The notes under the pieces are model-generated. The model was given only the letters and a program-made list of their open reading frames with translations. It had not been told where the DNA came from and made no database searches. From contig CM049313.1 in NCBI GenBank assembly GCA_026874595.1, forward strand, positions 78,734,659-78,798,658: a stretch of 64,000 nucleotides of DNA, given 5' to 3'. Positions 39,101 through 53,952 of the stretch are shown in pieces (the first letter of the stretch is position 1; every line of letters begins with the position of its first letter). The translations under genes and the position numbers were made by a program. The DNA is from Sipunculus nudus (lineage: Eukaryota > Annelida > Sipuncula > Golfingiida > Sipunculidae).

Positions 39101-42100
39101 AAGGTCATTCTCTCTGTTCATTTTAAATGACACAGACTGCTCTCACACACCAACAGTCAACACTCCTGGCTGTATCACATGTACACACATTACTGATCTC
39201 ATTAAGGAAAATAGATAAATGAGAAAAAAAACAGAACTGACTGTAACTTAAATTTGGGTAAATAAATCAAATACTACTACATATAAAGGTATTGACATGA
39301 TTGATTCTGGATGGGTAGTGTTTTATACACAGGGCAGGGGACACAAGTGTACTACCTTCCCCTTGAACCCATCTCACGCCTGAGAGAAAAATATAACAAA
39401 GTCAAACAAATCTGTGGTCATACAACATGGGACTATATACACAATACTTTATCATTCCATAGTTCCCAAAGTAACATGCCCTATATGAAGCTGTACTGCA
39501 TGTTTTCCTACAAATTTAGCATTTTATGCCCCATGTATTCTTTATTTTCAAAATTCTAAATTAGCCTTTGCTGATAATGTGAGTTACATTTATTAAAACC
39601 CAGGTGTTGGCAATTTGCAACACAAGAACAAATTTTTTTTTTTACAAACTAAACAGGAAAATAAGTGCACCTATGTAGTAATACTGACCATTCCTTCAAT
39701 CATTACACAGGACGTGAATAATGGACAAATTTATTTAACACTAACAAATACTATTACTTTTATTCTAAGATCAAATGCTTATCTGACAGAACAGAATTGT
39801 CTATCAAAACAACAACTGCTCAGTGCTGATGTACCTTTTCTGTGGGAGTTTCTATTTAGCTGTGCCAAAGATTTGTGATCTATAGTCTATACAAATATTA
39901 CAGTGTATTCCAAATAAGGAAAAATCTGGCAAGAAGTCCTACCAAATCCTGGATAATTAAATCCATATGCAGTGTGACAAAAAGAAAAAGAATAAATAAC
40001 TTGTACACTTCAGTAATTGTAGTTAACTAGTGTCATTCAGTGTGTCGGGTATCTTACCACTTGTAACAATTTGTAGCTACTAGACATCCTCATTAAGTGT
40101 CAGACAGTAACCCAACCACAAGATGTCATAATCACCAAAACAAGGGACTGCAGACACATTGGAAAAAAAAGACAAAAAAAAAACACAAAAAAAGGACAAG
40201 GGACCAATGGTTCACAGTGCTCAGCTGAATTTGGTAAAAGTTTACCATTACTATAGATATTTTCCATATAAGCATTTGAATTTTTTTAACATCTGAGCTC
40301 TTTCAAATTTCAAGTTATATAAACTTAAATTTCTTATCTGTCCATCAAATGAAAATGAATGTACTTATAGGGGAAAAAATGTGCCACAGTCAAAAGTTTG
40401 GTAATTTTTTTGGTAATGATTTTACATTTATGCTAATAAATTTTCAAAAATTACATAATTTGATCTGATTTCTTATATACAATTAAAACAAAATTAAATA
40501 TAGTTTGAATTAGTCTCTCTAGCTTCAACAATTATCATGTTAAGTTAGTTAATACTTTTCCTGATTTTTGACCATGTATGGGTTCATATCTTCAACAACT
40601 TAGGTAATATTGACCTTATTTCTGGCATGTATACAGGAAATATATATAGGAATAGTTATTCCAAATATGAATAAAACAAGGAACAGTCTTGAAGTGTAAC
40701 AATAGGTTTTTAATGGAAAACTGAGGTGTTTCCTTAATGTCTCAAAGGAACAAAGTCACAGTGACCCAGTTTTCAGTTTGGTAGGAGAACTTGGGGACAT
40801 CTAACTGTATGTTGCAATTTGTATTTGAAGGTCCAAAGTTTTCAAAACTTGCCTTGTTAACCGACATCTGGACAGATGACAGACAAAAGACCATCACTAT
40901 AGCTCAGATAATCAGCGGAGCTAAAAATGATTTCCATGAAAACTGACCACTAAAGAGAGTTAAGTGATTTAGATTATTTAAAAACTGACCACTAAAGAGA
41001 GTTAAGTGATTTAGATTATTTAAAAACTGACCACTAAAGAAAGTTAAGTGATTTAGATTATTTAAAAACTGACCACTAAAGAGAGTTAAGTGATTTAGAT
41101 TATTTAAAAACTGACCACTAAAGAGAGTTAAGTGATTTAGATTATTTAAAAACTGACCACTAAAGAGAGTTAAGTGATTTAGATTATTTAAAATCTTTCA
41201 AGAGTTCTACAACTGGTACAGAATGGAGATGATATAAGTTGACTTCAGCAAATCAGAAATAAAATATAAATGAGCTAACAAATTCATGCAAAACTGTTGT
41301 AGCTTGAATGTCATGATGGCAATATCATAACAAAAATGTACACATGATAGTGAATGAAAGACTGAAAAAGTCAGGAGCTAATCAACAGGCCTCCCGAAAT
41401 AAGTGCAAATGTGACCTGTGTGTGAGATAGGTACACACATACTGATCATATTTATATATTGCTGAATTTCTCTGATAAATCTGTTATTTTTTGTTATCTG
41501 ATGTTTATGATGATGAGGAGCACACTATGAACACGACCTTACCTTTGGTGATATTGGCCACTGCAGCACTGTGAGAGCCAATCTTGGCTCCCAAGCTTGG
41601 GTTACGCAGAGCAATTATAAAGTTCTTTGATGCTCCCTAAAGAGAAAAGTGTCAAATATAACGTTAGCATTTAATTTAAAATACAAACATTGCACTTCAA
41701 TGTCTGTCAGTTGAAGTAGCAGATTTTTATCATTTAACAAAATACCCTAAAATTTTCCTACATATGAAAAATTTAATTTTTTTTTTATAAAATGACAGTA
41801 ACGAAACATTGTTAATCACTAATTATGTGAATACAGACCTGCTTATGACATTAAATTCAACAATCTAACTCCTACGATATGAAAAGACTTGATCTCTCCT
41901 CAGATTTAATTTGGTGTGAGCTTTTTATTCAAAGGAGGAGTCGATATACGGTTTTTCTACCTCTGTGTTCTTGTTGACCACAATGGAGATTTGCTTGCTG
42001 GTCTCTCCGTGTTTGAATTCCAGAGCTCCGGAGGAGATTTTGTAGTCTGCATTACCACCGACTTTACTGCCACCCTTTGCTGTTCCATCCCTGGTAGAAT

Positions 42101-45100
42101 CAACAAACATATGATTCATACTTGGGCCCTGAAATGCAGACTGTTGTGTTTCTGAAGACTAACTCTGGGGAACTTAAAGAAGTTCTTGTGACACAAGGTT
42201 TGTCATTCATGTCATTATCTTGAAGCAAGCTTGAGCATCAATTAAATCAATAACTTGAATTTCCAAGAGAGTACCTTTCAAGATAAGTAAAGCCATGATG
42301 CAATTAAAATGGTTTAAGAATCAAGTTCAAACCAGTCCACAAATTATTACTTTAGTACAGGTAGCTTAATTTAAAATTAACATAAAAATATTCAAAACAA
42401 TAAAAATGTGAAAATACAAACAAGACTAGTTCACTTTTTAATTTACAGGTGGCAGCACACGACCAGTAATTTCTAGCAGTCCTACAACCATTTCTAGCAT
42501 TTTGACTTACATTGTGGAGTATTCAAGTGTGACTGTGCCATCACAGCCATTCTGTCGTAAAACAGTAGCAGAGACAATGCCCAGGGACAGGTCTGCATAG
42601 TAATGGGCCTCTGAGAAGGAAAACTCCCCAGGTTCTGTAACAGCAGGGATAACAAACTATTAAAAAACGCAGAGGTAAAAAAAAGCAATTATGGTGATAT
42701 TATTCCATTATTTTTAAAGGTGAACACCATGTTACATACAGCTGAAATACCATAGACTGAATTTACAAGTGTCTCATGAAGTTATAACAATAATTAAAGC
42801 TAGCATTTAAAAGTGTTCATACACTCAACAATCAGGGTTGTAATAATTAACTGGTGCACCAATACATCTCTAAACAAAATCAAACATTACATCACTATTG
42901 TGAGATGTCACAGTATCAATAAGCTGATAATGCATGACCATTAAACAGAAAGTCTGACACTTAACTAGCAAATTCACCCAATTAATAAAGACTGATTATT
43001 GTCAGATCATCTCAGCATACAAGGGTATTTATCTGTTGTCTCTTTGTATTATGCATGCACAGGATTTTACCTATAGCTGGAATTAAATGTTCAGGGAATA
43101 CATTTCAAATTTAAACTTAGGCAGATGTTCTTTGAAAAAAAGAAGAGCAATGAATAAACTCTTGAATGTTAATTTAATACCACTCACCATCATCGTCTAT
43201 AATTGTGACTCTGGCTATGTTTGGCTCTCCTAGGCCTGCACCATCTGTTGCATTTTTGAGGATGACATAGAAGTCTACATCGGCCAGGTACTGATTGTCG
43301 TTAATGATTGGTATTGTGATTGTCTTCTGGTACTCAGACTCTTTGAAAACCTGCAACAAGAACATTAAGTGGGTCAGCTATTTCATCTCTGGTAAGACTA
43401 GCTTCCTACAGGCCTGATGTGAATCTGTGTCACTTAATATACATCAGGTAAAATCCTTCACTAATAACAAACTTGACATTTTCCCAAAAAATGAATGAAG
43501 ATTTTACAAGCATACATCACATGTGACAAGTACATGTACAAAGCAAGTGCTGAAAATTATAAACCTGAGTACAAGTACCAAGTACAGAACATGTACTTGA
43601 CCAAAGCCTGATGTATGGTTTTAAGACAACTAAAATATTCTCATACAAATGAAAGTCTTACACCTTTTCTCCATACAAAGAGCTGTTAATTGCCACACTT
43701 GGTTCAATGAGCAGATGTAGCTAACAAGTGTGCCATATATAAATATTCTTATGCTTTGACCAAAAACCATAACTTCACTGAATATAAACTCAACCCTTGT
43801 AAGCTGCATGTACATAAAAAAAATGTTAATTTCCTTTAAAAATTGATTATAATGATAGTAAATGATTCACTGCTTTTTGTAAGGAATAGGACCTAAGACA
43901 ACAGGTACTGATGAGATGATGCTGCCGGTAGGATTTTCATCTTTGGATGTTGATATGCTCATGCAAACTGGTAATATACTTAGAACTTACTGAAAAATGG
44001 GTTATCTCAATTATCAAAACAATTTTATCCCCAAAATACTTGGACATACGAGGTTCCACTTTACTTATAAACAGTTAAATCAAAATAGCCACCAAAATAA
44101 CCACAACATACATTTATCTGGTAATCTAATTTATCTAACTGTATAATTTCATACTGATGTTACATTTAAGTTATGCTCCATATATTCCGGTATTGGCATA
44201 GCGACTTTACTTCAGATTTTATTTAAAACAGAATTAGCTTCTTGTTGAAGTACCCAACAATAAAGGTTGTTTTTCAGTATAATGTATCAGCTCTGTATTT
44301 GATTATCCTGACATACAAAATATTTTAATTATATATCTTTACCAGGGTTCCTTGGGTATAGGTAAAATCCTTGTCAAACTTGGCCGAGCCTTCCCTGGTC
44401 TCGTACTCGACTGTCACAACACCTGTAAACTGATCCTTGGGTGTCTGGAATTTTGTTTCTTTTGTACCATCAGCAGCATCTTTCTTGATACCATTTGCAC
44501 TGACACCGTTCTAACAGGAAAGAAATGTGAAAACAAGTGACCCATGGGTCATGACGCTAAGCTGACTGGGAAGAGATTCGCCAAAGGAAAATTTATCATC
44601 TGAATGGTAGTATATACCCATTCAACTGAAGCATCAAACAGATTAACCAACAGGCCAAGATTGTGACTGTATTTATATATCTCAAAAATAGAGAAAAAAT
44701 GAATAAACTTTAAATAAAAATACAGGTGGTTCCACCAGTCTGCAGAAACTAATAAAACACTTAATGTTCAATATCCATGCAAAGAATCATGGTGATCTCT
44801 GCATTAGTTGTTCAGATACTTCAGCTTTTGTATCAAATTTTCCATTATTCTGAGGGATACTTCTGAGTCCTATAGCTTGAAGGATATGGGTAACAGAGAC
44901 CTAATTTCAGGTTTCCATGGAGACTTATCATGAGTCTCCCACTGTGTCAAGAATGAAGATTCTAGGTCAAGTTGTTATGATTTGTGCCCTGTTAACAGAT
45001 GTTCATATCATTAAAGGTCTCAAAAATAGAGAAAAAAATTTGTAAAAAAACCCGAACAAACACAGGTGGTGCCACCAGTCTGCAGAAACTGATGAAACAC

Positions 45101-48100
45101 TCCATGATCAATATCCATACAAACAATTATGGTGATCTCTGCATTAGCTGTTCAAATACTTCAGCTTTTGTATCAATTTTTCCATTATTCTGAGCTCTAC
45201 TTTTGAGTGCCATAGCTCAAAAGGATATGGGTAACAGAGACCTAATTTCAGGTTGCCATGGAGACTTTTCATGGGTCTCCCTGTGTATTAAGAATGAAGA
45301 TTCCAGGTCCAGTCGTTACAATTTGTACCCTGTTGACAGATAACTACATCTTTAAAGGTCTCAAAAATAGAGAGATAAAAATTGTAAAAATTTGAACAAA
45401 ATACAGGTGGCACCACCAGTCTACAGGAACTGATGGAACACCTCTTGATCAATATGTATGCCAAAAATCATGACCATCAGTGTTGTAGTTATTGAGATGT
45501 TGCAGTTTGTTTTTATCAAATTTTCCATTATTCTTGGGGGGTAATTGGGAGCCCCACAGCTCAAAGGATATGGGTAACAGAGACCTTATTTCTAGTTTCC
45601 ATGGAGACTTTTCATAGGTCTCTCACTGTGTCAAGAATGAAGATTCTCGGTCCAGTCTTTACGATTTGTGCCCTGTTAACAGATGTTCATATCTTTAAAG
45701 GTCTCAAAAATAGAGAACAAAATTCGTAAAAAAACCCTAACAAATAAAGGTCTCATAAATAGAGAAAATAAAATTCGTTAAAAATTGAAAAATACAGGTG
45801 GTGCCACCAGTCTGCAGACACTGATGAAACATCTCATGATCAATATGTATGCAAAAAAATAATGACCATCAGTGATGTATTACATGAGATATTGAAGTTA
45901 TTGTATGACATTTTTTACTATTCTGGGGGGTACTTTGGGGCCCCATAGCTTGAAGGATATGGGTAACAGAAACCTAATTTCTGGTTTCCAAGGAGATTTT
46001 TCATGGACCTCTCAGAATGTAAAGTAACAAAATTCTAGGTCCAGCGGTTAGGATTTGTGCCAGGTTAACGGACAGACGGACGGACAGACAGATGGAAGGA
46101 CGGACAGACAGACGGACAGACCGACCACTGACAAAGAGTGATCGCTATAGCTCAGATGACTTACAGTCAGCTGAGCTAAAAAATTGGCACACAAATGGTA
46201 CAAAAAAACCTAAAATGTCCAGAATAAAGCTCAATTATTAAAATTTTAAAACTTTAATGAATACAAAAGAAATACTACTTAAATCCAGAGGCCCATGAGC
46301 CTATGTTTGAACTGAAATTCTCAAAAATGCATGCATAGAATATATATAGAGTATACAAGTAAGAATCAATGAACAAACCACTGTTCAACCATATTTTTTT
46401 CTTAATTAGTGATAAAAGATATATTAATTGACAAATAGTTTTTTCAACTGACAGTAGTTAAGGCTCAAGCCATAATTTAATTTAAACTATTTCAGTTGAT
46501 ACATAAAATTTTGTATTTGTGCTTGCAAAGAACAGGCTAAACAAAGTTAGAGGAATTTAGCTGTACATTATGCAGGAACTTTAGGATATAACCTTAGATA
46601 CCTACCCCCATGTGCATCCTCTGTGCTGCCAACCTGAATAAACAAAAACCATCAAGTGCACTTTAAATGACTGTACTAAGTAGAAGTTATATGTTTCTTA
46701 TTCATAACTTCATCAATCATACAAATAAACAGGTGAATCAGATAAGCATATTTGAGCATCCCTCATTACCTCCTAACACAATCCCCCCCCCAGAAGTAAT
46801 ATCATTATATAAACATATATCAGTTGTAATATTAGTAAATCATTAAATTTGTTTTAAAAAGATTTTTGTCGGTGGAGGTAACTGCCTCCATTTATTAATG
46901 CTTGCTTAACTATGTATAATGTACATCTGCAGAGTTCTACTGCCTGACCATACCTGCAGTCTAGGTATGCATCAGAGTCAAGACAGCTGAGAGAGGATGT
47001 CTATAAGCATAGATAGTCGGTGTCAAAGGAAGGCCACAGTGATTACTCTGTAACAGACTTCAGAGCGTATTGCATTTTGCCCACGGACTGGTATTCTTGC
47101 GATATTTACCTGTTGTGAGGGCTTCCAGGAACAGACCGTGGACATTAAATGTGTAATTGTAGGGATGCTGGATATTGCAATGTGACAGCATATTCAGTAA
47201 CCTACAGCTAGATGATTCCAGGAGACCAGCTGTGAAAGACATTGATTCTGAGTCTAGATAGAATAGTCTGTGTGCTAATTTGTAAGTGTCCTTTGAACTG
47301 TGTCTCAAGAGGCAAACCATACTCCAGCAAGGAGCTGTTGGTGGTCAGAGCTCCATGTATCTATTAGTGGACTGACTGTACTGTGTACACAGCATAAGCA
47401 AACAGTGAGGGGTGCATGATAACATTCCAATGTCACTTTTGCACGATGGTCATGTGATCAGGAGAAGTGTAAACAAGGGAATGTTTAATATGGTTAACAG
47501 ACTTAAAGATTTTTCTGTGTATTATAGGACGCTTGTGATCTTCAGTGCTAGCATGTATATATGGAGCGCCTCTCCAGAGAAATGTGTCTTATTTCTTTAA
47601 TATATTGATTTGTGCTTGTTTATTCATGTCTTGTTCATCTTTTGGAGTGAATGTATGTATAAGTTTCAGCCAGTTGGTTTGACAGTTAAAAGAACCTGGT
47701 CATTCACATCTTTAGTGGTGTGACACAGCTACAAAATGACCTAAGCCTTCTCTATCATTACAGAACAAAACAAAGAAACTCACTTGATGTTGCGATGAAA
47801 CAGGACGTCAACCTCCAGAATGCCTGCACTCTCCAGGACTGAGTAACTTGGTGCTGCGAATGTGAACTTGCCACAAAGTTCTTCAGCTAAAAAATATTGA
47901 TCCATGAAGATATTTAATAGTAACTATGATCAAATTTACAAGTAAAATCAATTTTTTTTAAGATTAACAATTTATCTGACATTGGTTCACATCAATTTTG
48001 ATACACTTATTAATATATAGCCGTTTCACTGACTAATTTTATCTATGACCTCATATTCCTATAGTGAAATATAAACTGCCTTCTCCAGACTGAGGCTTCC

Positions 48101-51100
48101 CAACAGTTTGACACGGCCCTTTGCAAATCATTACACATTAAGTATTTGGCATATAAACTTACATGGATCGTTAAATTATTGATGCTTTTCATTTTAGTTT
48201 TACCATGCTTAAAATTAGGACATTCCACTTTCTTTTGAAAATTCAATCCAGCTATTCATTAAAATGTTAGTTATCTATGACCTCATATTCCTGTAGTGAA
48301 CTATTAACTGCCTTCTCCAGACTGAGGCTTCCCAACAGTTTGACACGGCCCTTTGCAAATCAATACACATTAATATTTGGAATATAAACTTACATGGATC
48401 GTTAAATTATTGATGCTTTTCATTTTAGTTTTAACATGCTAAAAATTAGGACATTCCACTTTCTTTTGAAAATTCAATCCAGCTTTTCATTAAAATGTTA
48501 GTTAAATGACATTGTTTCATACATTTTAACTAACAGAAGGTCAACATGTTAGTCATTTTGAGCTGTGTGTTTCATTGCTATTTCAATACAAGATCCAATT
48601 ATCCATCATTACCTTATACGAGTTAACCTTACATGAGATTTGGGTTGTGTTTAACAAATAACGACTATTTCCATATTAGGGTAACTTAAGCATGGTTTTG
48701 GCTAGTGTTTTTGACTGTCGAGTCTATATAAGGTAAACTTACGTGTCATTAAGGCTGGTGAATTGTTCTTGGACCTCACGACCTCCACCACATCGACCAT
48801 CTTAGATTTGGCATGAGATTTTTTGTTTCCCATTAGTGACCGAACTGCTGCATGTCGGAACCTAACATAACAAATATTAGCATTGTGTATTAGATAGTGA
48901 ATGTCTATAATTATTACAAATGTAAAAAGTTAAATGGCTCTTTGAAGAATGTTACATATAAATCTACCAGTAATTTGGGTCTTTAAACCACAAGTCTTCA
49001 TGTTCATATTTAATTTATTGAAAGCAACAATTTTTTTTCAAATACATTTTGACAAACCAAGGCATATATGGACACTGATATCATCAATGTTGTTGCTTTA
49101 ATGCTCTTATAGATTATTTACACATTGCCACCCCACAGCTTTAGTGTGTGTAGATACCATGCAGAAACATGGTTGGTGCAAGCCCCATCTAATGTTAATG
49201 CTTGAAACAATAATCCTTTCTTTTTTTCAACAAAGTTTCACACCTTCATAACTAAAACACTGTCATTTATTCAAATATAAAGCTTTCCAAGCTCATTTTC
49301 ATCATATGGATATACCAGTGTAGTGTTCTTTTTGTGTATCTCTTTCTGGGATATTTGGTTTTTACAGAATCAGTACTAGATGGCACTGTATGTCAAGTTT
49401 TTATCTTTGTTTTTTTATGGCCAATTAAACATTTAACTGTTTGGACATGCATATTTCATACTTATGGCTCTTGCACACACAAAATAAGTAGACATGATAA
49501 CAATAAAAGACAGGTGTAACACTCAGCATGTGGAACACAGGGACAGGCTGAACTTCTGACATGCACAAACACCATTTGTGTTGTTTGAACACCTGGACAG
49601 GCTGAACTTCTGACATGCACAAACACCATTTGTGTTGTTTGAACACAGGAACAGGCTGAACTTCTGACATGCACAAACACCATTTGTGTTGTTTGAACAC
49701 AGGAACAGGCTGAACTTCTGACATGCACAAACACCTTTTGTGTTGTTTGAACACATGGACAGGCTGAACTTCTGACATGCACAAACACTATTTCTGACAA
49801 CACAGGATCAGGGATGACAATAAAGTGAGTGATCACTTGGCCACATTTTTCTAGTACATATATATGTGTGTGTCTTACTGTGACCAATTCACAAAACAAA
49901 TCACAATTCACAAAACAAATCAAATCATGCATGAATTAATTATTTCACCCACTTCACTCTTATAATTTAAATATCTGCTGCACAGAAGTATTTGTAGGAC
50001 CTTTAAAATCTGATATTTTTTTAAGTGTCAAGGTAAAATATAAACGTCAAGCAATTATTGTCCCAGTTTTTTACCACCTAAGTGTTGACAATATTACTGG
50101 CAGGATTTTAGACTGTTCTTGACGTAAAGTGAATTCTGTGACGTTTGTTGCTGACAGTCAATGCAGTCTACTTGTTACTGACTTTGTGTTTCTATGTTCT
50201 GTAAAATCTTCAGATCTGACAGCTTACCAAGATACAGGGTTCTGGTGTCAGGGAACCAATACCGCAAACATGTCAGCCACAAAAAAAAATTTGACAAAAA
50301 GCCTGACAGCAAAATGTTCATCATGACAGCAGATGCCAACCATGCATCTTTCCCTCACTTTTATCAGAATTTATACTCTATCATGCATCATGATTCCAAC
50401 TTTTGAGAAAATGTTTACTCCTCAATACTTTTGTGCCATGCCTGCATTGGCCAGTGAAGTGGTAACTCAACAGGTATTATCACTTGTATGTACATTATGA
50501 TAAGACCCTCCAGTTCAATCTTATTGGTTAATTAAAACAGCCTAGTGAATCTCCAAGCTGCCAGTCTCCATCAGATTTTATCTCTCTACCAGCTTAGCAC
50601 TATGGGAACCAAGATGAACAGCATGGACCACTTGGTGTTTACGTCAATAAATTAATTAATCACTTAAATGTTCAATCAAGGTTCTAGGTCAATTTTTAAT
50701 ACAATAATTTATATTTATGTCAAACCTGCCTTGTTGATCAGATAATATAAAATCTAGTAAACCACATCTAATGCTGGCTAATAAGATCTCTCCTTTGATA
50801 TTACCTTGATAAAATAAATGCCCTCTGCCCACTGTACAAAATGTATTATATGGATTATACATCACAGTTTTGGTTCATTTAAAGTTTTATTAATTTAAGC
50901 CGAGGCAGCCTAACATTGAACAGTGACTAACTGTCACACACAATAATAGAGGTTGTAAAACCCCTCATCATCTACACACTGAAGCATGAAGAATATCCAG
51001 TCTTTCATGACTAAAAGGTTAGGGTGGCCAAGGAGGCATTGTTCAATTTCATTTAAATAAGTCACAATACCAGCTTCTATGTTGTAAATATTAGTGAACA

Positions 51101-53894
51101 ATATAATGAGCATATCAAATAATGTATATTACATTCTATATTCAAACCTGAATGCTTGAGGCTATGGGGAAAAAAGGGGGTTAAGGGTGGGATAATCATG
51201 CATTTACTAAATGACATCAGGTGCACATTACTACATACATGCAAGTGTGGAACAAATGGGTAGTGCATGGCTATATCAACATAAAATTTTACATGCAAAT
51301 CAAACATTAAACCATTTAATGGTACATGTATACAAAATAAGTGATCAGTAATATGCTAAAATAGTCTATCTACAAAACCATTATGCCAAAACTATAAATA
51401 AACATCAAACACCAACACAAATGCTTGAACGAGTAACATGCATGTTACCTGAATCTGTGATCAGCAATGAAAAACAGAAAGATTACCTTATGTTTATGTC
51501 ATACTTAAAAACATCAGTTATGTCAGATACATTCTTGTACAGCTGTTTAATACCATCATGTGGACACAATGGACAAAAGATATTGAGACAGAACTTTGAA
51601 GTTCCTGCAAACAGGTATGGTGTTTCCCCAATATCTGTGGTCCATGGACCTTCACATAAAACTATTTTAAGAAGTGGAATATATATTTTATAACTAGACA
51701 TTTCTGGCATCAGAGATGCAATAGTGTCTCCAAACTTGGCATAGGCCCTTAAAAAAGGGGCTCTTATTCTGAACCATACACTGACAGTTTACAAGATCTA
51801 AATCAACAGTTTTCAAAAATGTTCAAACTACAATCATTTATATAAAATGTAATGATAGGTGTTCACACTAGGCTTACATGAAACTTGCTGTAAAATTTGA
51901 GAAAAATGGAAGCTTTTAAAATCTTTTGAAAAAATGTGGGTCTCACAACAATGCACTAAACACTTCATAATTTACTGAAACTTTTCTGGTGCTGAAACTT
52001 TTTCAAATTGCTAAAAAATCCATGCCAGCGTTCACAAATTAAAAGACGGCTGTTTTTGTAGTATCATTAAAATGATTAAAAGTAATACAGCTGATCATAT
52101 ACTTCCAATGAAAATAATTTAATTTTACAGAATTATAGTTTCTTGGGGTGATCTAGCATTTTTTTCTGATTTTACCATCAACTATTTCTGGTGATTTCAC
52201 AGGCTTATATTTTGGGCGATTTTACAGTATTAATAAAGTCTCATTTATAACCTATTTCATACTCCACACGCAAGTGGATACATTCTGCTGTAAGCATTTT
52301 CAGAACAGAGCTCCATTTGCCAAATTAACTGTACCAAGAGATTCATCATTGTATTCCAACATGAAAATCTTCATGTGCAGTAAAATATCACTGATTGGTG
52401 AAGCCAGACATAACTAGATCTCAGATCAGGTTAATCATTTAATACTATTAAGCCATTAACCTATCATTACAAATAGAACTTGAATAACCAAGTACATGGA
52501 CTGCTGGGTTGTTTTGACACATAAAACCAGGTTTTTGCTACACCTGATGTGTTTAATGTGTTTGGTTCAGCAGCAGATTTGTTTGCCTATCAAGCAGGTG
52601 GATGAATTCAATAGCAGAACACAGCCATGATGGTTAATAGAAATAAAAGTTTCACTAGGATGTACACCCTGCCACTGTACTTCCATCAAGCTTGTACCAT
52701 TGTCACTTCTCATTACAACAGGTGATCAATATGCTCAGTGAAACGAAACCCAGTCTGCTTGCCAGTCCCCATGGCAACCCACAGTATATTAGACATATGT
52801 AGCACTGGCTGTTGTACATATCCTATCCTCTCAAAGACCAGCAAGCAGCACCTGTCAAGCATCAAGTCTCACCCAACCATAATGAATTCTCATGAACCAG
52901 ACTGAGTGCTGCCAGGAGTGCTCCTTACAGGATCAATACCAGCAACATATATTCCCGGTGTAAACTATTACTATTTTTATGACAAAAAAAAAAGGCCACT
53001 CAAAGCCATAAATGTCACTCCATGCTCAGGGGGAAGTTTTCCCAATCAGGCTATTAAATAATTCACAAATACCACAAACTTTGTGCTGTAAGTCAAAGGT
53101 TTAATAAGATGAAATGTGGGAAGGTAATATAAACAATATATTCTGTGATGTGGAACTTAAGCTTCCATCCAGTTGCCCTTTCAATAAAAAAAGGCATTAA
53201 TGATGGGTTTTCAAGCAGGAAATGGATGTTCCCACAAAGACAAATATTCACAACATTGTATACACTAATAGCACATATTTTAAAGAAGCATTTTATGGGG
53301 CAGCCAATGAAAGAGATTGACAAAGTTTATAGCAGCAAAGATGATGTGAGCATAGATATTTTATCAATGTCATGTTGATATGAATCTGATGTCAGATGCT
53401 AACTTTACATACCTGGCCCTTGCAAAGTTCTGGTGTGTTGCTGACGGAGGCCTAACCTTTACAAGTTTTGCCTGGGACCCCAAAGAATTTGTGTCCCCAT
53501 CAATAGATGCCCTGAAAAGATTTATACAGGCTGAAGTTACATGTTGTCTCCTGATGAAAAAAGGAACATTATTCCTGCTCCTGATAACATACCACAGGCA
53601 TTAAATAATTCTGAGACAACTGTACAAATATTCAGGACTGTCCCAGAAGTGTGTGTTAACATGTCAGGCCCAGCTGCCAAAGGTGAAGGTGAATGACAGG
53701 GAATTCCCCATAATTAATATATCTATATATATATATAGTATATATATGTTATGCCCAAAATATGAAATTGTCAATTTTACTTTGCCCATTTCATGAAATT
53801 GGCAACCACTTTGCCAAGTTCATGAAATGGTCAAAATCACTCAATTCTGCTTGCCCATTTAATGAAAATTTAGTGTTTTTGCCCAACTATATAA

Positions 53895-53952
<58 letters not shown>

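Larger units (their letters stand above)
38462..41542. other. NCX intron
   Basis: Nothing is recognised in 38462-40193. The remainder holds a dispersed element (40194-40924) and a 42-bp minisatellite (40938-41192). Confidence 0.4.

Noticed and set aside
49425-49932. - strand frames of 119-156 codons with repeated [17 protein letters not shown]-type peptides
   Set aside because: They are a by-product of a 54-bp minisatellite, which keeps all frames open. There is no splice or start context and they lie inside an NCX intron.
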